DNA of 64,000 nucleotides, from assembly GCA_964017185.1 (NCBI GenBank), contig OZ024871.1, positions 29,612,488-29,676,487 on the forward strand. The letters are read 5' to 3'. A program made the position numbers and the translations under genes. Of this stretch, positions 41,301 to 53,800 are shown one piece after another (position 1 is the stretch's first letter; each line of letters begins with the position of its first letter). The notes beneath the pieces are model-generated. The model made no database searches, was not told the origin of the DNA, and worked only from the letters and a program-made list of their open reading frames with translations. The stretch is from Rugalucina vietnamica (lineage: Eukaryota > Mollusca > Bivalvia > Lucinida > Lucinidae).

Positions 41301-44300
41301 CTATCTGTGTAGGGAAAACAAAGGCACTGATCAGATCAGCTTCGCAGTTACTGCGCTGATCTGCGCCTTTGTTTTCGCATATGCAGATTGTTGGTTTTTC
41401 CATGAGGCGGCTCACTGTGATAAAGCTAAGTACATGTATACCTCACTGTCTTCATAACATTTGATTCATTTTAATACCATTTTGGATATAGCACAGCTCA
41501 TAAATGGATCCCAAATGGTCATTTTTTGTACTGAGTTTGTTATATCTTCAAAGCATTTTAGCTTAATGAGACCATGAGAAGGCAACCTTTCAATAAAATG
41601 CTGAGTACAAACAAATTAAAGCTATAAATCTGTTTCTTCTCACATTTATTCACGATAAATATTAGTGTTTCTACATGTACTATCAAAAATCAAAATTTAG
41701 GAGAAGGTTAACTCTCATACATGTGATACCTCCCTCATCATCAGGAAGACTCCAGGAAATGAACCGTAAAATTGGTAAAAATTCTTTTGAAAATTACCAC
41801 TTTTTAACAAAAATACAAAATCTCCCTGAAATGGAAGAAAAATCTCCCTGATTCCTCTTTCAAACTCATCACATGTATGAACTCTTATGAGCCTGGTTTC
41901 CTTTTTGTGGGACATGGGCAAACAATATAGTCCTAGATGTGACGCCTCAGAACGCGGTGTCCCATCTGGGGCTATTCTGTTTGCTTAGTTCATTGAAAAT
42001 GAAATAAAAATCTAAATTCACTCCTGTTACGCCTTAAAATGAAAGTGGACCAGACAAGTACAAGAATTGTGTATGTTTTCCAGGAAACTGTACCCTGCCA
42101 GGCTATTACCTGAATGAGATGAGCAATCAGTGTCTACAATGTCCCCGTGGTACATACTTGAACCAGAAATGGCAGACCCGCTGTACCGACTGTCCCAATG
42201 ACTACTCTACTCTGGACGTTGGCAGCACCTCTATTAATGACTGTAGGAGTAAGTATTCAACATGGTAATATACACCTTTTGAGTGTGGGGGTTGTGTGTG
42301 TGTGAGGTGGGTAAATACTTGAACCAGAAATGGCAGACCCGCTGAATTGGCTGTCCTAATGACTACTCTACTCTAGACGTTGGCAGTACTTCTATTAATG
42401 ACTGTAGGAGTAAGTATTCAACATGGTAACACACACCATTTGGGTGTCCGGGGAGGCGGGAGTAGGGGGTACATACTTGAACCAGAAATGGCAGACCCGC
42501 TGTATTGACTGTCCTAATGACTACTCTACTCCAGCCGTTGGCAGCACCTCTATCAATGACTGTAGGAGTAAGTATTCAACATGGTAACATACACCCTTTG
42601 AGTGTCTGCAAGTTGGGGGGGGGGAGGGGTTACACACTTGAACCAGAAATGTCACACATGTATTGATTGTCCTAATGACTATACTCTGGATGTAAGCAGC
42701 ACTTCTATCTTTGAATGTAGGAGTAAGTATTCCGCATGGTAACACATGTTTGAGTGTCCAGGGGAGGTGGGGGAGTGTGTGGGGTGGGTAGGGGTACAAG
42801 CTTGAATCAGAAATGGCAAACCCACTGTATTGACTGTCCTAATAACTACTCTATTTTGGAAGTAAGTAGCATTTATAGCAATGACTGTAGAAGTTATGCA
42901 TTTTACATGGGAGGGGGAGGGGTAACATATCTAAACCAGATATTGCAGATCAACTGTCCCAGTGACTACTCACATGGCATGCATTGGCAAAGGCAAAGTT
43001 GCAGATCAATTGTGCAGTAACTGTACAGCTGATCAGTGCCTTTGTTTTTGCTACACATATGCTACGATCCCTCTTCTTTTTGGATCCGAAATTTCAAGCT
43101 TAGCCTTCTTCTATGACTGTACAGGCTGGTTTGTGTCGGACCTGGTCAAATTGTTGCTTTTCTCATGTGAATGCTCATATTTATTCAGGAACCTGCCCAC
43201 TTGGTCAATATGTCACCAATACCAACGAGTGTCGCGACTGTCCAATCGGGACCTATAGAAGTGCCTCATCGGGAGAGCAGTGTGAACAGTGTCCAGACAG
43301 GCTGCTCACGCCAACAACGGGAGCTACCAGTGATGCACAGTGTACTAACAGTGAGTAATGTTGCTTGATTACCAATGTGGTAAATTTTTGTCTATTTCTG
43401 ATTAACCCATATTTGACGAATGGATTCTCCCATCAATATCATTAGGGTGAGTCCACTTTCATTTTTATGGGCGTCAGGAGTGATTTTTATATTTTATTAG
43501 CTCACCTGAGCCGAAGGCTCACAGGTGAGCTTATAGTATACCCATGCTCCGTCGTCCGTCCGTCGTCCGTCGTTCACAATTTCAAAGATCTTCTCCTCTG
43601 AAACCGCTTGCCCAATCAAAGCCAAACTTCATGTGGAGCATCCTTAGGAAGGGGGAACGAAAGTTTATATAAATGGTCCAGGTCACATGACCAAGATGGC
43701 CGCCATGGCTATAAATAGCAAAAACTTTTAAAAATCTTCTTCTCCAGAACCAGTGGGACGATTTCCACGAAACTTGGTATGTAGCATCGGGGACGCAGGC
43801 CCATCATAATTTATATAAATCATGACCCTAGGATGACCTTGACCTATTTTACGGCAAGGTCAACTTAGGTCGCCAATGCATTTGAATGGGAAAAATGGTA
43901 AAATGCTATTTAATGGGTAAAACTTACTGGGAATAGGCAAATGGACAGAAGATTAATGTTAATTGAAAATTTTAGCCCCTGGGGGGTTGTCTGCCCCTGC
44001 CCCGGGGCTATATACATGTATATGACCATAATAATCAAACATCTTCTTCTCTGAAACCGCTAGGCCAATCAAAGCCAAACTTCATGTGGCACATCCTTGG
44101 GAAGGGGGAATGAAAGTTTATATGAATGGTCAAGGTCACATGACCAAGATGGCCGCCAGGACTATAAATAGCAAAAACGTTTAAAAATCTTCTTCTTCAG
44201 AACCAGAAGGCCTATGATTTTGAAACTTGGTGTGAAGCATCTGGGAATGGAGCTCTACAAAAATTAATATAAATCATGACCCTGTGATGACATTGACCTA

Positions 44301-46445
44301 TTTTACGGCAAGGTCAACTTAGGTCTCATATGCATTGGAATGGGAAAAAATAGGAAAATGTTATTAAATGGCAGAAAACTTGCTAGAAATGAGCAAATGG
44401 ACAGAAGATTTATGCTTATGAAAATATTTTAGGCCCAGGGGTTGTCTGCCCCTGCCCCGGAGCTATATACATGTAGATGACCATAATATTCAAACAGCTT
44501 TTTCTCAGAAACTGCTTAGCCAATCAAAGCCAAACTTTATGTGGAGCATCCTAAGGAAGAGGAAATGAAAGTTTATATAAATGGTCAAGGTCACATGACC
44601 AAGATGGCCACCATGGCTATAAATAGCAAAAATTTTTAAAGATCTTCTTCTTCAGAACCAGAAGGCCTATGATTTTGAAACTTGGCATGAAGCATTAAGG
44701 AACGGAGGTCTACAAAATTTGTATAAATCATGACACTGGGATGACCTGGACCTATTTCACGGCAAGATCAACTTAGATCGCACATGCATTTGGAGAAAGT
44801 TGTTAAAATGTCAATTGAAGGACAAAACTTGCAGTTAATTGGCAAATGGACTGAATTTTTATGATTTGAAAAAGACATTGACTCCAGGAGTTATTCTGAC
44901 CCTGCCGTAGGGTTATATACATGCATTGTACCATTCTAGTCTAACAAGTTCATGTATATATCTCAGGTCTCAGGTGAGCGTTTACAGGACCATTGGTCCT
45001 CTGGTTCAATTTTTCGATGAAAATTCTCTAAGCAAACAGAATAGCCCCAGATGGGACGCCGCATTCTGCGGGCTATTCTGTTTGCCTATGTCCCATAAAA
45101 GGGACGTTAGGCTTAAATGAGTTAAATAACCGCAATTCGGATGTTAACCAATCATTTGCATAGACTTGACATTGTTATCCGTCGCTTTTGGACCCTTAAG
45201 ATGAGCGATAACAGAAAAATGTGAGCAAAATCAGCATTCTCCGAGATATTAATGACGTGTTGGGAAAATTCTCGTTTGCAAGAACAAAGTATGAAAATCT
45301 GATTTTTTCATAACATTCCAAAGTTATCATCTGAATTCATTTTTATGCAGCCTGATTTATTCAATGAATAAATATACCAGTAGTTAGAGAGTTGATTGAT
45401 AAAATACCATCATAAATACCATCTTAATTTTGTCCTTGTTTTTCCCAGGTCCCTGTGACAAGGGTGAATACTATATCCGGAACCAGCTGCGCTGTGAGAG
45501 ATGTGCCCGTGGAACCTATCAAGACCAGATGCACAAGTTTCAGTGTATCGACTGTCCGTACGCCATCAAATATACCCCACAGACTGGTGCTGATAGCCTG
45601 GCACTCTGTGAGAGTAAGTCACTTTGGGTTGTTTCTTTGCTTGTTTTGTTGTTTAACATCCCAAGCAACAAATTTTCAGTCATATTTCTCGGGTCAGTTG
45701 TTCAAAATTAATGATGTCATTAGTTAACAGTTCGTTAAAATTTCAAATGGCAATATTACAAACACACTGTTAATAACTGTATTTGCTTTTGAGGTCGATA
45801 GTAGTTAAAAATTGGGTTAGGGTATCTGAAATTCCATATGAGATGTATAAGATATATAGGGAAATTCTGGAATTTTTGATAGGGAGATTTTCTCAAAAAT
45901 TAGGGGATAGATCCTTCTGAAATAGAGAGATACCACATATATGCCATTTTTATGTTAACATTATAGGTCCATGTACGTCTGGCCAACAAATGAACCCTGT
46001 CACCCTGACTTGTGAAGCATGTCCAGTAGGTTACTATCAGGAGACAAACAACCAGTTTGTATGTACAAAATGTCCGTTCGGAAGGGAATATACTGCCGGG
46101 ACAGGATCTACAAGTTTCTCTGACTGTAAAGGTAAGGTAATCCTGCAATGTCAATGACAACCAGTTTGTGTGTGTGAAATGTCCATTTGGGAGGATCCAC
46201 CAGTTTCTCAGACTGTAAAGTTACCGTAACCCTCTTATTTAGAAAATAAAGTCTTGTCTGTGCTAAAAGACCACCTTGATTGATTAACAGAAATACAGAT
46301 AAAAAAAAAAAAGTAGGTGACGATAATTGAAAGATGCTTTTCACTAGTTCTTCATAAAAGTTGTGGGTGCTCAGTATAAACATCTCTGATTCACACAGAG
46401 GTGGTTCTAATGTGTACCCACAATCAATGTTTTGAGCATGAATAC

Positions 46446-46476
<31 letters not shown>

Positions 46477-47710
46477 CAATGAAAATTTTTAATTTTTACA
46501 ACTTTAGGAAAAACCTTTTTATTACATGGGAGTGTTTTGTAATGTTATTTCAGATATATGATTGTTCTGTGAATGCTAACTGTATCAGTGGCTCCTCTGG
46601 TTATACCTGCCAATGTTTTGACAATTTGAGTTTTTTGCCAATGTGAAAACAAAGTCGCAGATCAGCTGTGCAGTGACTGCACAGGTGATCAACGCCTTTG
46701 TTTTCGCTACACAGATAGTACAATCCCTCTTCTACTTCAATTCCAAATGTCAAGCTTCTAACCTGCTTCTGTGTTTGTACAGGCTGGTTTGTGTCAGACC
46801 CTGTCCAAACTCCAAATTATTTGTTTGCTCATATGAAGGCTAATTTGTTTTCAGATATTTGTGAGGCTGGTAATGATTGTTCTGTGAATGCTAACTGTAT
46901 CAGTGGCTCCTCGGGCTATACCTGCCAATGTTTCGACAACTACGTGGATGTCAACAATAATGGAAGGAACTGTCAAGGTACAAAATTTTATGGAATAGTT
47001 GCCTCTAGATTGTTGCACAAGATTTAATATTCTGTTCTCAGAGCTAATGATTATAGTATAGTCTTGCATAGATATCTATGTGCATAGCTGTTTGAAGCTG
47101 TTTTCAATTGGTCAAAAGGCGTGTTCAAACAGCAAAACCTATTTTCAAATCATAAAATTCATGTGCCGTTTGAACAGGGATTGGGATGTGACGTCACTGT
47201 GTTCCGTAGAAACAAAATGGCCAACATTGAAGAAGCTACATGTTTTTTGGTGAATTTATACGTTGTTAATGTTATTTTCATGAAATTTTAAGTCTATTAG
47301 TGTGAAAATGCAAGAATAGTGATCAACCATGTTTTGTTTTCAAGTATAAAGCTGCGTCTTTGACCATATTTCTTATTCTGTTACTCATATGATGACTATT
47401 TTTCTTGTAGCTTGTCCAGCAGGGGAATATTACAGATCAGGATTTAATCGTTGTGACCGATGTCCCAGTGGAGAGTACCAGCCTAATCCAGGCATGGCCT
47501 CGTGTCTACCCTGCGCTGCTGGGACAATCTCAACAGCTGGCCGCTTAGTGTGTGCCGGTAAGTAGTGTCGTCACTCTCATCATTTCAGCCACAACTTGAG
47601 GTTATGAACAAAAATAAGAGAAAATATCATAAATTTTCATTTCAACATTTATTTTTAATTTACACAGCTTTAAGAAATATATATATATATAATAAATTTG
47701 TGTACTTTTG

Positions 47711-47789
<79 letters not shown>

Positions 47790-49623
47790 TAAGAGAAATA
47801 AATAGAAAGTCTGTTGTTGTATTTTTCCTTTTTTCTGTAAGCGCTTTCACAGCTTCATGGCTGATCTTCAGACATAACAAGAAATGATGACGTTTAAACG
47901 TAACGTAGAAACCACACAAAACAAACGTTACGTTTACGTCTTCCACTAAAAGTTTTGCCGTATAATAGTACATTACGTAAAGGCATTTCCCGCCGTTGCA
48001 ATTACGTTAACTTGAGTGCGATAATTTTCAACTGAATTCTTGCGAGCTGTGCGTGTATGTACAAATCACAAGAATCCAGCAACTATCGCTGTTCCAAACT
48101 AGGATCCATCAAATGAACATGTATTCTTTAAACAAAATACCCTTTCGTCATCTACAATAAATGCAACTTATATTCCGGTATCAGTGAACATTCCGGGAAT
48201 TATGAAAAAAAGACCAATTCAAGGGGAACTACCCTTGAAGTTAGAAATACATATTTTTCATACACATTTGAAAAACCTGGGATGGATGTTGAATTTAAGA
48301 AAAATATATTAAAGTAAATAAAATAATAAAGCTGGAAAATAAAACTACACCTTACGCCATAACCACAAAATTTTTTGAGATATTACGTTTAAAAGGAATT
48401 AATAAGGAATCTGAATTGCACCCGCTATAAACGATAAATTCTTGATACATATATGATTCCGGGTTTTAGTATTTTGTTAAATATTGAAATTTACGTCCTA
48501 CTATACCATTGATACCATTACGTCCTACTATACCATTGCTATTGTACTTTCTATGTAATATAAATATAAAGACAGATTTTTGTTCGATCTACTTTTTATT
48601 TTCATGAACTTAAATATGTTGGGGTGTGTTGTTCTGACACGGTTAATACTTTTTAGATATTATGGACATTCTGTGTATATCAGAGCTATATTCTTTTTGA
48701 TAGCATAATTAATTTTAACCTTAAAAAGTCATTCTCCACGTTGTTGCAACAGTTTATGGCTGTTTCTGACGTTTGACGTTTTAGATCTGTACGATTCCGT
48801 GTTCTTTTACTCTAATGTTGTATACTAAGACTATGTCTAACGTTTGACCTTTTAGATCTGTACGAATCTATGTTCATTTACCTAAACGTTTTTCTAAAAC
48901 AATGGTATAGTAGGACGTAAATTTCAATATTTAACAAAATACTAAAACCCGGAATCATATATGTATCAAGAATTTATCGTTTATAGCGGGTGCAATTCAG
49001 ATTCCTTATTAATTCCTTTTAAACGTAATATCTCAAAAGATTTTGTGGTTATGGCGTAAGGTGTAGTTTTATTTTCCAGCTTTATTATTTTATTTACTTT
49101 AATATATTTTTCTTAAATTCAACATCCATTCCAGGTTTTTCAAATGTGTATGAAAAATATGTATTTCTAACTTCAAGGGTAGTTCCCCTTGAATTGGTCT
49201 TTTTTTCATAATTCCCGGAATGTTCACTGATACCGGAATATAAGTTGCATTTATTGTAGATGACGAAAGGGTATTTTGTTTAAAGAATACATGTTCATTT
49301 GATGGATCCTAGTTTGGAACAGCGATAGTTGCTGGATTCTTGTGATTTGTACATACACGCACAGCTCGCAAGAATTCAGTTGAAAATTATCGCACTCAAG
49401 TTAACGTAATAGCAACGGCGGGAAACGCCTTTACGTAATGTACTATTATACGGCAAAACTTTTAGCGGAAGACGTAAACGTAACGTTTGTTTTGTGTGGT
49501 TTCTACGTTACGTTTAAACGTCATCATTTCTTGTTATGTCTGAAGATCAGCCATGAAGCTGTGAAAGCGTTTACAGAAAAAAGGAAAAATACAACAACAG
49601 ACTTTCTATTTATTTCTCTTACC

Positions 49624-49706
<83 letters not shown>

Positions 49707-50841
49707 CATGGGAATGATTTTGTAATGTAATTTTATGACCTTGACCTCATTGACTTCATTTTATTTAGAATGTGGGGCGGGAAGATATTCCACCTCCGGT
49801 TCGAGCGTCTGTCTGCCATGCGCAGCAGGCCAATATCAGCCCAATGCCGGCGAGGGGTCGTGCCTATCCTGTCCTGAGGGAACACAGGTCAACGGGGACA
49901 AAACAGCTTGCCTACGTAAGTTGCCAAACAAACGCAGTTTGCATGTACTAACAAGCATGTTTTTGTTTTGTTTGATGATCTTTCCTCCTCATTTCAGCTG
50001 ATCCAACATAACTGAAAAATTGTTAACTGAGAAGTGAAACCACAAATTAAACAAACACCTTGACTTTACAGCCTTTAGAAGGAGTGCTGTGGCAGAGTGG
50101 TAGAGCATCGGACTCCGAATCATGAGGTCCTGGGTTTGATCCCCACAGGCGACACTTTGTATCCTTGAGCAAGACACATTAACTCCCCACAGTACTGGTT
50201 AAACCCAGGAAGTGTTGGCTCCATCCCGACATGACTGAAAAATTGTTGACTAGGACGTTAAGCCTCAATGCAAATAAATTTACAGCCTTTAGAGTTGTGA
50301 TTAATTGTATAAGTGTGTTTGAGCTTTATTCCAAAAGCATAGTCCTTGGTTCTAAGGATTGCATGTACTGACTGTTTCTGTTACTAATTTTCTCATTTGT
50401 TTCTAACATTTAAGTTATACATGTGTTTTATGTGCTTCCCGTGACAGCGTTTCCTTTATACTTCCACTCTCAAGATTAATTTCTTTTTAAATCTGAGTCA
50501 CATCCTATGAAAGCTTATTAAAAGCCATATATACCTGTGATGCAACAGAACTTATTAAAGCACAGATGGATGAAACGCATGACACATAATGAAATGGAGT
50601 GTGCTGATTGGAAGTAGGATCAATGGAGCAACAACCTACAACAAAGAGTTCATTGACTCATTGTAGGTTGTTGCCCAATCAGCCTAGCTTCCAATTACTG
50701 AACTTAATGTCATCAATTATGGTGTGATGTTTCATAATTCTGCACTATAAGAAATTTGGTTGCATCATGGGAATATAGGGTGATACAAGCCTGTCAGTGG
50801 AATTACATGTAGACAGCTGATCTGTGTCTTGTGTTACATAT

Positions 50842-50881
<40 letters not shown>

Positions 50882-53800
50882 ACTCCTTCCTTTTTGGACG
50901 TGACTTGGGTCAATGTTTATGTTTCTATAATGTTATTAATGATATGATGTGATGTTTGTGATGTGAATCAGAAAATAACCTTTGGTGCTCCATAGATATA
51001 GTTTGCATGATGCCCACCCTATTTGAACTGCTGTGTTTTGTCTTTGCATGTGCCTGCATGTGCATGTTTAATATGAGCTGTGACACGAGAAAACTGGTCT
51101 TTGGGTATCCGATCAGGTCTGACACAAACCAGCCTGTGCAGTCACTGAAGGTGGCTAGAAACTTAAAATTTTGGATTTTAGAAGAAAAGGAGGGATTGTA
51201 GTATTGGTGGAGCAAAAACAAAGATGCTGATTAGGTGTGCAGTTACTGCACACCTGATCTGCACCTTTGTTTTTGCCTATGCAAAAATCCAGCTGTCTCA
51301 TGATATGACGCAACTCATATATGTGTTTAATTAACCTGTGTATGTTCTGTGTTTGTGTTCCATATTAGAATGCCCCGCAGGGACTTACGCCACTGGGACG
51401 GCAGGGGATTGCCAAGCCTGCCCTGCAGGCCAATACCAACCCAACACGGGCCAGGGGGCGTGTTTAACATGTCCCCAAGGCACGGAGCCAAACAATGCCC
51501 GCACCCTATGTCTGAGTAAGTGTTGGAGCCATATATAAAGGCACTATTGTATTTCATAAGTATTAAATGCAAAAATATTGGCATCATTTCGGTCTGCACG
51601 TGTAAGAACACCAAACCATGAACTGCTAATCAACACGGTCACAGTTGTTTTGTTTACAAACAAGTTGTTTGTTTCTTATCTTTACCTGTACCTAATCTTT
51701 AACAGTAATGTGAACACAGTATGAGCCGCATCGTGAGAAAACCAGATTTTTGCCTATGCGAAAACAAAGGCGCAGATCAGCTTCGCGGTAACCGCGAAGC
51801 TGATCAGCGCCTTTGTTTTCGCTACACGGATAGTACATTTCCTCTTCTTCTTATATCCGAAATTTCAAGCTTCTAGCCTGCTTCTGAGACTGTACAGGCT
51901 GGTTTGTGTCGGACCTGTTCGGAAACCACATTGTTGGTTTTCTCATGCACAGGCTCGTATAGTTCCTGAATTTTCAGATGTCCTCTTTAGTAGAAAAAAA
52001 AAATCAGATGATCTCTTTGTCTAAAAAAATCTAAAATTGAAACAGTTGAAGTTGAACGTCAAACAGTGTAAACCCAAGGAGCATTCAAATCGGAGTTTGC
52101 AGTATGATCAAACCTGTCTGAAAATTCTGGATCATTACAGCAACTTTTCCTATGTTTTGTTTTGTGTCGCACCTTTACGTGTCTACTAATCAGCATGTTT
52201 CTGTGCATTTTGCATGTTTTTGGGTGTTTGATCATTGAGCCTTCTGCATGAGAAAAACAATCTGGGTTTCCTACCAGGTCCGACACAAACGGGCCTGTAC
52301 AGTCACAGAAGCAGGCTAGAAGCTTGAAATTTTGGATTTAAGAAGAAGAGGAATAGTACTATCCATGCAGCAAAAACAACGGCGCTGATCAGCTGTGGAG
52401 TTATTGCACAGCTGATCTGCCCCTTGGTTTTCGCCTATGCATGTTGTATGTTTTCTCATGCCGCAGCTTAATTGATACGAGTTCTAATTGTACTTGTTTA
52501 ACAGAAAAAGCAGACATTGTTGCATGTTTGGTGATGCTTGTGACAATCTGTCTATTATGTAAATGGTGACTGTGTATTGTTATGTGTCTATTGTTTTTAT
52601 AGCATGTCCACCCGGTCAATATTCTGCAGTGGCAGCCAATGGTTGCCAATTCTGCCCAGCTGGTCAATATCAGCCGGACTCGGGGCAGACGACATGTCTG
52701 TCATGTGTCGACAGTGACTCTAACGCCGACAGAACGGCTTGTATTAGTAAGTTAAGATGCAATAGACAATGAATTTATGATTATACAATTGCTATCAGTA
52801 GAAATTGTGGCAGTATACTTGTACTAGGCCACACTTAGTGCAAACTCAATCCAGCTTTTCAGTTCAGTCCAATAAGTGTGTACTTTTAGTAGAAGTGGCA
52901 ATATAATAAGGCCATACTTAGCGCAGACTCGATCTTGCTTTTTAGTTTAGTCTAACAAGTGTGTACTTTTTGTAGAAAAGTGGCAATATGTGACAGTATC
53001 TGACATTTTGGGTCTTGTGGAGTCCAAGTCGGAAATTTAGTTTTTAACATTTTTATAATTCTCATTATGTTAATATATCCATGTCCAAAAGCTTTAATAA
53101 ACAGCGCAAACGATTAATCAGAAAAATAGAGAAAACACGCACCTCCCTCAGTTTGCATCGTAGGGTTCTTAATTGGTAAAAACATTAATTGACCTTGGAA
53201 AATCGTTTGTAACACAGAGCTATAGTATCCTGTTTTGTTGTCCTTTACAGGGAATGTTGTCTAAATATTATAGAATCGGAAATTGCGAAGGTCTAGCTAG
53301 AAATATCCAACCAATCTCATTAGGCGTCGTTTTGAAACTAATGACTGAGTGCGCAAAAATCCAATTAACGTCGCATGCAGTTTTGTGACGTCAACTTGAG
53401 TTCACGTTTTGTGACGTTAACGTCATACCTCCACAAGACCGAAAATCTCAGAGAACGTCACATATAATAAGGCCATACTTAGCGCAAACTCAGTCTTGCT
53501 TTTCAGTTCAGTCCAATAAGTTTGTACTATTTGCAGATAAAGAGGCAGTTTACAAGGCTATATAATTAGTAGAAAAGTGGCAATATATTAGGCCATACTT
53601 AGTGCAAACTCAAGTGTGCTTTCATAAATTTATGCAATCAGTAGAAAAAGTGGCAATTAACAAGACCATATAATCAGTAGCAAGGCAATACTATATGTAT
53701 CAGTAGTAATAGTGACAATATATATGCCAATACTTAGAGCAATTTTGTTTTGCATTTGAAGTTTAACTTCAATAAAAGAAAGTGAACTAACAAAAGAAAT

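Noticed and set aside
47713-47973. Paired reading frames (also 49438-49725) of about 90 residues in the palindrome arms
   Set aside because: Both run into the (TA)n tract and match because the arms are inverted copies. No known domain.
50057-50130. tRNA-like sequence
   Set aside because: A and B boxes are present but a full cloverleaf is not, and a SINE body follows; called a SINE instead.
53173-53388. A 71-residue frame inside element G
   Set aside because: Too short, no domain, within a non-coding transposon.
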